This document shows, in pieces, positions 1 through 4,762 of a stretch of DNA of 7,251 nt. A program made the position numbers and the translations under genes. This DNA comes from JBEKYH01 sp049511115 (GTDB lineage Bacteria; Planctomycetota; Phycisphaerae; Tepidisphaerales; Tepidisphaeraceae), in the NCBI GenBank assembly GCA_049511115.1, contig JBEKYH010000487.1:1-7251 (forward strand), in the 5' to 3' direction. The notes under the pieces were generated by a model. The model searched no databases, had not been told where the DNA came from, and saw nothing but the letters and a program-made list of their open reading frames with translations. The first letter of the stretch is position 1. Every line of letters starts with the position of its first letter.

Positions 1-209
1 CTAAACCCCAGGCCGTTGATGCTGATATCCTGCCGCTGCACCGCCGTCTCGGCCTCCGTCGTCGGCTGCGTAGCCGTTGCGATTTTCGTCGTATTTCCCG
101 GCGGCGAATGGTCGGTTGAAGCCTCGCATCCGACCAGCGCCGCAATCGCCAGTGCCGCCAGCGCGCCCATCCCCACCAATCCCAGCCGTGCATTTACTAC
201 ATTCAACAT
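1..209 (-). CDS. Predicted lipoprotein, N-terminal part (cut by window edge)
   Basis: Translating the minus strand from the ATG at 207-209 gives 69 residues that run off the window without a stop. Residues 1-28 form a lipoprotein signal peptide: a short N-terminus with Arg8, an alanine/leucine-rich hydrophobic core (about 9-26), and a lipobox LVGC with the lipidated Cys at 28. The mature part starts E-A-S and is rich in Thr, Ala and Pro (about 30-60), a flexible tether typical of surface lipoproteins. It then reads QRQDISINGLG before the edge. The start is supported by AGGA seven bases upstream. Export and lipid anchoring are well supported by the signal. The function is unknown because the folded domain lies outside the window. 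The gene has the same orientation as the membrane-protein genes upstream of it. Confidence 0.75.
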   Translation of the reverse strand, partial: MLNVVNARLGLVGMGALAALAIAALVGCEASTDHSPPGNTTKIATATQPTTEAETAVQRQDISINGLGF

Positions 210-262
210 GGACATTTCCTTTCTCGTCTCTCCTGAACGACTCGCCACAAGTTCGCCGTTGT

Positions 263-292
263 TCTATAGGCAGCCCAAGAATGCGAAGTAAA
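263..292 (-). promoter_or_regulatory. Candidate sigma-70-like promoter of the lipoprotein gene
   Basis: On the minus strand TTTACT (287-292) is followed, after an 18-base spacer, by TATAGA (263-268). Each box matches four of six consensus positions. Transcription would begin about 45-50 bases before the lipoprotein ATG. The match is imperfect, so this is only a candidate. Confidence 0.3.
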
Positions 293-301
293 CGGGTTTA
301 C
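288..301. repeat. Perfect inverted repeat GTAAAC-GG-GTTTAC, possible operator
   Basis: Two six-base arms, GTAAAC and GTTTAC, are perfect inverted copies around a GG centre. The left arm overlaps the candidate -35 box of the lipoprotein promoter. The position and symmetry would suit a dimeric repressor. No such regulator is visible in the window, and a 14-bp palindrome can occur by chance. Confidence 0.3.
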
Positions 302-371
302 GAAAATCCCTATGCGGCTTGGCTGCGATTGAATGATCGAACTATTTCGTCGGATCGGTTGTCGGCGAACC

Positions 372-408
372 AACTAAAGAACCCCGAAGCCTTCCGGCAA
401 TGGGGTTC
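372..408 (-). terminator. Probable intrinsic terminator after the 49-aa membrane protein gene
   Basis: A perfect seven-base inverted repeat, GAACCCC (379-385) and GGGGTTC (402-408), forms a stem. Read on the minus strand it is followed by TTTAGTT, a modest T-rich tract. It lies about 50 bases beyond the stop of the 49-aa gene and before the lipoprotein promoter candidate, where a terminator would be expected. The short T tract makes it weaker than the one at 652-704. Confidence 0.5.
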
Positions 409-459
409 GTCATGAAATCGTCGTTAGATCGAATCGTCGGTCCGAAGATTTCTACAATC

Positions 460-609
460 CTAAAGCGGGTTGCGCCCCTGCAGCAGCCGTATGACCACCA
501 CGATCAGCGCCACCACCAGGAGGAGATGGATCAATCCGCCCGCGGTGTACGAGGTAACAATTCCGAGCAGCCACAAAATCAGAAGTACGCAAGCAATCGT
601 CCAGAGCAT
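460..609 (-). CDS. Small lmo0937-type membrane protein, 49 aa
   Basis: A short reading frame on the minus strand runs from ATG (607-609) to TAG (460-462). It begins MLWTIACVLLILWLLGIVTS, continues through a Y-T-A-G-G-L-I-H turn, has a second hydrophobic stretch (about 26-41) and ends RLLQGRNPL. Two transmembrane helices, a Tyr-Thr-x-Gly-Gly turn and a basic tail after a conserved RL-Q-G-R are the hallmarks I recall for the lmo0937 family of roughly 50-residue membrane proteins. AAGGAA sits at good spacing before the ATG. The family has no established biochemical role; it is widespread and often annotated simply as a membrane protein. The gene lies alone between two terminator-like hairpins, so it is probably its own short transcript or is controlled by the structured leader before it. 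Confidence 0.88.
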   Translation of the reverse strand: MLWTIACVLLILWLLGIVTSYTAGGLIHLLLVVALIVVVIRLLQGRNPL

Positions 610-651
610 GAAAATGTTCCTTTCATTTTTTGAACGTTCCGAAACAACGAC

Positions 652-704
652 AAAAAAGCCGGCGCAGCCGAATCCCCGGTCGGAGGGGACTCAATTGCGT
701 CGGC
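652..704 (-). terminator. Strong intrinsic terminator on the minus strand
   Basis: GCCGGCGCA (658-666) pairs with TGCGTCGGC (696-704) along all nine positions if one G-U pair is allowed. An inner TCCCC/GGGGA stem (673-677 with 685-689) stacks inside it. Read on the minus strand the hairpin ends in GGC followed directly by six T residues (652-657). This is a textbook Rho-independent terminator. It lies about 170 bases after the YihY stop and about 45 bases before the 49-aa gene. It either ends the permease-YihY transcript or acts as an attenuator in front of the small gene. Confidence 0.85.
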
Positions 705-803
705 TTACTCTTTAACGGGTCTGTCGCCAGGGCGACTTACCCTCTACTTAGTCATCCGAATAACCACAAATTGCGTTGGGAGCCGAATTTTCCAAGGCTC
801 CCA
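658..803 (-). other. Hairpin-rich region, possible structured leader or small RNA
   Basis: Three stems lie in series on the minus strand. The first is 777-784 with 796-803: TGGGAGCC and GGCTCCCA, eight perfect pairs and an 11-base loop. The second is 717-742: GGGT/ACCC enclosing GTCGC/GCGAC around a tetraloop. The third is the terminator stem 658-704. The first two have no T tract and are not needed for termination. A TATGAT box (814-819, minus) lies just upstream, but no good -35 element is seen. The arrangement suits a cis-regulatory leader of the 49-aa gene or a short independent RNA. I do not recognise a known riboswitch class. It may equally be ordinary 3' UTR structure of the YihY message. 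Confidence 0.35.
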
Positions 804-872
804 CGTCGGTCACATCATAGGCATCCTGCGCGGCGAATGCACACCGATTGCCGAAATACACGACACTAACTG

Positions 873-1787
873 CTACTGCTTGCGCCGCGCCACTGGCGCG
901 CGGCGCGCCCACACCTTGGTAAACTCCGCCCCGTAAAAGAGGCTGAACGATGAGTAATAAATCCAGATCAGCACCGCCACCAGCGACCCCGCCGCGCCAT
1001 ACATGTTGTCGATTCGCGAGTATTTGAAGTAGATCGCCAGCCCAAACCGCCCCACGCTGAACAGGACCGCCGCGATCAGCGCTCCATGCCAGACGTCCCG
1101 CCAGCGGTGGTTTACGTCCGGCAGAAATTTGAAGATCGCGGCGAACAGCACGAAACCCACGCCGCTCGACACCGCAAACTGCGCCAGATATCCCGGCCAC
1201 CATCCGCCGTCATTGAGGTGCTCCTCAAACGCCGTAAACAGGCCGCTGATGAACATCGACCCTACAAGCCCGAATCCCAGTGCGAACACCATCGCCAGTG
1301 AGAGCAGCCGCGTGCGGATAAACTCACGCACCACATGCTGTGCGCGCTTTGTCTGCGGAGCTTTGGCCCGCACGCCCCACAGGCAGTTCATCGAATCCTT
1401 CAACTCGATAAAGACCCCGGTTGTCGAAAACAGCAGCACCACGGTGCTGATCGCCGTTCCCAGCGTGGCCGGGCCGTGCGTGTCACCGCTGTCGATGATC
1501 GGCTTGATCGCGTTCGCCGCCTGCGTCCCCATGAGGCTCGTCGTCAATGCCAGAATCCGTTCGCGCGCAAAGTGCTTTGCGTGGGCAACGCCCATCACGC
1601 GAATCACAATGGCCAGCAGCGGCGCCAACGACAACACCGCATAAAACGAAACCGCCGCCGACATCCGCAGGCAGTTATCCTCCAACCATTGCGAAGCCGC
1701 GTCCTTGAATAACGCTCCAATGGCGATCACGCGCCAGATCACGCGCGGTCCACCCATAGCGCCCTTCATGTGCGAGCGGTCAGCCAT
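873..1787 (-). CDS. YihY/BrkB family inner-membrane protein, 304 aa
   Basis: The product is a polytopic membrane protein with the family signature in order. There is an amphipathic N-terminus (about 13-40), then the hallmark AAVSFYAVLSLAPLL (44-58) opening the first long helix. Further hydrophobic spans lie near 108-130, 160-188, 202-222 and 236-254. The closing block IWIYYSSFSLFYGAEFTKVW (274-293) is followed by a basic tail. The length is normal for the family. YihY (once misnamed RNase BN) and BrkB are widespread membrane proteins with no settled biochemical function; some members are linked to serum resistance or envelope stress. The ATG at 1785-1787 is preferred to a GTG at 1803-1805 because a perfect AGGAGG lies seven bases before it. 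The gene follows the permease gene by 21 bp, so co-transcription and translational coupling are likely. Confidence 0.95.
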   Translation of the reverse strand: MADRSHMKGAMGGPRVIWRVIAIGALFKDAASQWLEDNCLRMSAAVSFYAVLSLAPLLAIVIRVMGVAHAKHFARERILALTTSLMGTQAANAIKPIIDSGDTHGPATLGTAISTVVLLFSTTGVFIELKDSMNCLWGVRAKAPQTKRAQHVVREFIRTRLLSLAMVFALGFGLVGSMFISGLFTAFEEHLNDGGWWPGYLAQFAVSSGVGFVLFAAIFKFLPDVNHRWRDVWHGALIAAVLFSVGRFGLAIYFKYSRIDNMYGAAGSLVAVLIWIYYSSFSLFYGAEFTKVWARRAPVARRKQ

Positions 1788-1794
1788 GCAACAG

Positions 1795-1800
1795 CCTCCT
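1795..1800 (-). promoter_or_regulatory. Ribosome binding site AGGAGG that fixes the YihY start
   Basis: On the minus strand a full-consensus AGGAGG stands seven bases before the ATG at 1785-1787. It lies entirely within the 21-bp gap after the permease stop codon. This makes the ATG a better start than the in-frame GTG six codons earlier, which would put the AGGAGG inside the coding sequence. Confidence 0.8.
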
Positions 1801-1808
1801 CGCACATC

Positions 1809-3788
1809 CTATGCCGGCCGCTGCACCAGGCGCGGCGCGCCTTGCGATTCCGCCTCGCGCGCTTCCTCCTGGCTTCCCTTGATCAAAATGCCATGACTCT
1901 TCTGCTCCATCTGCTCCAATGCCTGCCAAAGCCGCGCCACGGGTCGCGCCGAACCGCCTCCTCCGATCTGGCCCACCTTGTCCTCGCGGTAGGTCATCCA
2001 CAACCCCAGCACAATCGTCAGTTCCGGATGCCGCGACCATAGCCGCTTCATCAGATACCGCGCATGCGCGATCGCCTGGGGCGGCAGAGCCGAAATTACC
2101 ACCGCGTCGGTATTGTGCCCGGCAATCAGGTCCATCATTTCCGACGCCAATGACTCGGCGCTGAGCACTTTGACGTGGTATCCGCGCCGTTGCAGCAGGT
2201 GCTTGAGCATGCACCCGACCACTTCATCCGCCTCGTCCCGCGCCGGCAGACACAGCACACGCAGGCTCGCTCCGCGCGGCAAACCGCCCGCCGGCTGCGA
2301 ACCGTCTTCCGCGGCCGTCAAAACGCAGGACGGCGGGTTCTCCTGCTTCTGTGCCTGCGGCGGCATGATCTCCAGAGCTTTGTCCGCGATCGCATCCACA
2401 ATCTCGCGCATGGCCTCCACGTTGAATTGATACTGCTGGTCGTTCAACCGCCCGTGATGCCAGTCGCGCTGCGCCGTCGCCAGCGCCGGTAGCAAAACCT
2501 CGTCGTACACCCTCTCCAGCGGCATCTCCTGCAGGTATTCCAGGCCTATCTCCGTCGCATTTTCATCATCCCCCGCGATCAGCCGCTGGTATATCCGCAT
2601 GGGCGGATCAAGCGTGGATTTCTGACTCAGCAATACGTCCAGGAATTCCAATTGCGGCACATACTTCCCCACCAGCACAAGCAGCACCGTCAGGGGCATG
2701 GACAGCAGCAAACCAATCGGCCCCCACAGCCAGGTCCAGAACAGCGCCGCCGCCAAAACCGCCATCGGAGAAAGCCCCGTGCTGCCGCCCAGCAATCGCG
2801 GCTCCACGACCTGGCCGGTCAGGCATTCCAACCCCACAAACATGCACAGTGTCGCAAGAAACGCGCCGTCCCCGGGGAACGCCGCGAAGGCAATCGCCAG
2901 CGGCAAAGCCGCCCCGATCCACAGCCCCACATACGGCACAAACCGCAGCGCCGCGCACATCGTCCCCGCCAGCAATGCCACCCTCAACGCCTGATTGCTC
3001 CCCATCGATGCGTCGATAATCCACACCCCCAGCGCCACCGCCGTGCCAAACGCCAGGTTGATCACCGATTGCGCGATCAAATAGCGGCTGACGCGATGCG
3101 CCGCTTCATCCAGCGCTTCGGTTGTCGTGCTGAGATGCCCCTCGCCCAACAGCAGGATCATCCTTTCACGCAGATCCTCGCGCTGCAACAGGATAAAAAT
3201 AGCAAATACAATGACAATCAGCCCCGTCAGCAATCTCCCGATGATCCCGCCGACGTATTCAACCGCCAAGGTGACGGGCGTCGATGAGTCCGATACCAGC
3301 TTGACCGGCCAGGGAACGTCGTCCGTTGCAGGAGGCAGAGTGATCAGTGCCGGCTTCGTCGTCGCCGTCACTATGGAGTTGGCAACATTCCCTGCGGTCC
3401 CTTGCACCTGCCGTCGCCACATTGCCCCCAAATCCACCGACCCGGCTATCGCCTGCAATTTGGCCTCGATGCTCTGGCGATATGCCGGCAGATTCCCCGC
3501 GAGATTGACGAACTGCCGCTCCATCGTCCATCCCACCGCCGTCACCACGATCAGCGTGACCAGCACGGCAATCAGCGTCGCCGCCACGCGATGAAACCCC
3601 CACCGCTCGGCCCACGTCACCAGCGGGGCAAGCAAAAACGCCACCAGCGTCGCCAGCGCCAGCGGGATGATCACCGGCTGCGCGAAATAAAGCGCCGTCA
3701 CCACAATGGCTACCGACGCCAGTGTGTAAAAGCCATTTTGCCTCTCGGATCGATTGGAAGGCTTGGAGAACGAAAAACGAACCGCCAA
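1809..3788 (-). CDS. AI-2E/PerM family permease with soluble C-terminal extension, 659 aa
   Basis: Residues about 20-395 form an AI-2E family (PerM, UPF0118) transporter. The N-terminal pair of helices holds the typical PVIIPLALATLVAFLLAPLV (38-57). A periplasmic-type segment follows (about 90-175), then helices around 178-202, 240-260 and 265-320. The diagnostic block VEPRLLGGSTGLSPMAVLAA (328-347) leads into the last helices to about 375. Members export small molecules or act as ion antiporters; AI-2 itself is a substrate for only a few, so the substrate is unknown. The family usually ends near residue 350-400. Here about 265 residues follow: a helical linker (395-480), a polar spacer (480-505) and an alternating beta/alpha domain (507-625) starting LRVLCLPARDEADEVVG. 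The only early start is TTG (3786-3788), inside a dispersed repeat and without a clear ribosome binding site. The next in-frame ATG, at residue 89, would delete the first helices. The N-terminus is therefore uncertain. Confidence 0.9.
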   Translation of the reverse strand: MAVRFSFSKPSNRSERQNGFYTLASVAIVVTALYFAQPVIIPLALATLVAFLLAPLVTWAERWGFHRVAATLIAVLVTLIVVTAVGWTMERQFVNLAGNLPAYRQSIEAKLQAIAGSVDLGAMWRRQVQGTAGNVANSIVTATTKPALITLPPATDDVPWPVKLVSDSSTPVTLAVEYVGGIIGRLLTGLIVIVFAIFILLQREDLRERMILLLGEGHLSTTTEALDEAAHRVSRYLIAQSVINLAFGTAVALGVWIIDASMGSNQALRVALLAGTMCAALRFVPYVGLWIGAALPLAIAFAAFPGDGAFLATLCMFVGLECLTGQVVEPRLLGGSTGLSPMAVLAAALFWTWLWGPIGLLLSMPLTVLLVLVGKYVPQLEFLDVLLSQKSTLDPPMRIYQRLIAGDDENATEIGLEYLQEMPLERVYDEVLLPALATAQRDWHHGRLNDQQYQFNVEAMREIVDAIADKALEIMPPQAQKQENPPSCVLTAAEDGSQPAGGLPRGASLRVLCLPARDEADEVVGCMLKHLLQRRGYHVKVLSAESLASEMMDLIAGHNTDAVVISALPPQAIAHARYLMKRLWSRHPELTIVLGLWMTYREDKVGQIGGGGSARPVARLWQALEQMEQKSHGILIKGSQEEAREAESQGAPRLVQRPA

Positions 3789-3831
3789 GGCGCGGAGGAC
3801 GCGGAGAAAACCCAGACGGCGCCTCTGCGGT
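3779..3831. repeat. Dispersed GC-rich repeat, copy 1, with inverted-repeat arms
   Basis: The plus strand 3779-3810 reads as a degenerate tandem of GGCGCGGAGGACGCGGAGA type. It aligns with the minus strand of 4551-4590 over about 30 bases with a few mismatches, mostly G/A. A matching arm, 3819-3831 (GCGCCTCTGCGGT), is the inverse of 3781-3793 (ACCGCCAAGGCGC) with two mismatches, so the element can fold into a hairpin with a 25-base loop. On the minus strand the hairpin is followed by TCGTTTTTCG. It could therefore weakly terminate the transcript of the 194-aa gene. The TTG start of the permease gene lies in the last arm. I recognise this sequence style as a short repeat common in Planctomycetota and some other phyla; its mobility is unproven. 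Confidence 0.6.
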
Positions 3832-3897
3832 GGAAAAGCCCGCCTATTGCGCAGACGGCCGTGTTACGCGGAAGCCGCCATCTGCGGGCCTATCGAG

Positions 3898-4482
3898 TTA
3901 TGAACCCAGGAAGTACAGGCGGGCAAAGTACAACCCGATCCCGATCACGAGCATCACGCACAGGCAGTACCAGGTGTCGCTTTCATCGAGATCAAAGAGC
4001 GCGCCCAGGAAGGCGAAAGCAAAAACCAGCGCGATCAAAGGAGGGAGGAACCCGCCGATCATCGGGAACCAGCGTACCAGCGGCCCGAGCATTGTTTCCA
4101 TCGCCGGAGCGGCAACTGAAATCGCCGCGAGCTTAAATACGGCCACGCCGAACGGCCCCAGATCAATGCTCCGCACTTTGGCCGCGATCAGCACGCCGGC
4201 CAGCATGACAATCGTAGTGATGACCAGTCCAACGGATACGTCGATAATCGCTTCCATCAGGCCGTGCCCGTGCAACATCGACTCTATCACATCGATCGCC
4301 ACGCCGCCGATCAGCAGCCCAAGCGGTAGTCGAAAGTTCTTAATGGAATCCGTGTCCGTCGGCGCAGTCGGCGGAAGCACGGCCACCGGCGCCGCCGCCG
4401 CCGGCTTGGCAATCCGGCGCGGTTTCGGCGCGGCCTCGACAGGCTTCAGATCATAATCCTCATCGTCCGTCATTGACGACAT
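3898..4482 (-). CDS. Hypothetical multi-pass membrane protein with proline-rich N-terminus, 194 aa
   Basis: I do not recognise a family. Residues 1-48 are hydrophilic: an acidic start (TDDEDYDLKPVE) followed by a run rich in Ala, Pro and Lys (16-42), probably a disordered cytoplasmic tail. About four or five hydrophobic spans follow, near 52-70, 78-102, 108-128, 142-163 and 172-192, with charged turns such as AAKVRSIDLG and FDLDESD between them. The protein ends shortly after the last span. The start ATG at 4480-4482 has only a weak GCGG-like ribosome site; a second ATG three codons on is possible. TATACT (4509-4514, minus) could be a -10 box, but no good -35 is seen. It is divergent from dnaB and upstream of the permease gene by 109 bp, a gap filled partly by the repeat. 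Codon usage resembles its neighbours, so it looks like a real native gene. Confidence 0.8.
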   Translation of the reverse strand: MSSMTDDEDYDLKPVEAAPKPRRIAKPAAAAPVAVLPPTAPTDTDSIKNFRLPLGLLIGGVAIDVIESMLHGHGLMEAIIDVSVGLVITTIVMLAGVLIAAKVRSIDLGPFGVAVFKLAAISVAAPAMETMLGPLVRWFPMIGGFLPPLIALVFAFAFLGALFDLDESDTWYCLCVMLVIGIGLYFARLYFLGS

Positions 4483-4550
4483 TTTTTACCGCTGGCCGCG
4501 CCGCGGCGAGTATAATGTCCATTCTTCTTCCTAATCGCCGATCCGCCGAT

Positions 4551-4590
4551 TCGTGAATTCCTTCGCGTTCTTCGCGTCTTCGCGGTTAAA
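4551..4590. repeat. Dispersed repeat, copy 2, in opposite orientation to copy 1
   Basis: The minus strand here contains a run of GCGAAGACGCGAAGAACGCG type. Its translation in one frame reads FNREDAKNAKE, a signature I recall from many spurious short proteins predicted over this repeat in Planctomycetota and related genomes. It matches the plus strand of copy 1 (3779-3810) with a few G/A differences, so the two copies are inverted relative to each other across the 194-aa gene. It lies in the divergent gap before dnaB. An open frame of 77 codons over it on the minus strand has no other support and is not called as a gene. Confidence 0.65.
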
Positions 4591-4692
4591 CCGCATTTTG
4601 TCTTCTCCCCTGTGCACGGCGCGTGGACAACCTATCGCCTGCTCACCCGGAAATGCCGCGCCTCCGCCTTTGGCTGTATCATCCCACCAACC

Positions 4693-4721
4693 TTGAAATT
4701 TCCCGCGAATTAGGTTTATGT
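4693..4721 (+). promoter_or_regulatory. Weak candidate promoter for dnaB
   Basis: TTGAAA (4693-4698) matches five of six -35 consensus bases. The hexamer 17 bases downstream, TTATGT (4716-4721), is a poor -10. The pair lies about 40 bases before the dnaB start, at a sensible distance. The -10 match is weak enough that the true start may be elsewhere in the gap. Confidence 0.25.
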
Positions 4722-4762
4722 AAGGATTCGAAAGAGTTCGTTTCCAAGGAAGGACCGCCGCC

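Noticed and set aside
748..1203. Minus-strand open frame of 151 codons overlapping the YihY gene
   Set aside because: It is a shadow of the YihY frame in high-GC DNA, with low-complexity Gly/Ala/Arg composition and no family features.
2652..3287. Plus-strand open frame of 211 codons inside the permease gene
   Set aside because: It lies antisense to a strongly supported membrane protein, and its Gln/Arg/His-rich composition is what antisense of hydrophobic codons gives.
3402..4456. Two overlapping plus-strand open frames of 244 codons each
   Set aside because: They run antisense through two real genes and the repeat, have biased Arg/Ser/Pro content, and show no recognisable domain.
4499..4516. 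CGCCGCGGCG palindrome followed by TATAAT on the plus strand
   Set aside because: No acceptable -35 box is found at 16-18 bases upstream of TATAAT, and it lies about 250 bases from dnaB, so a promoter is not called.
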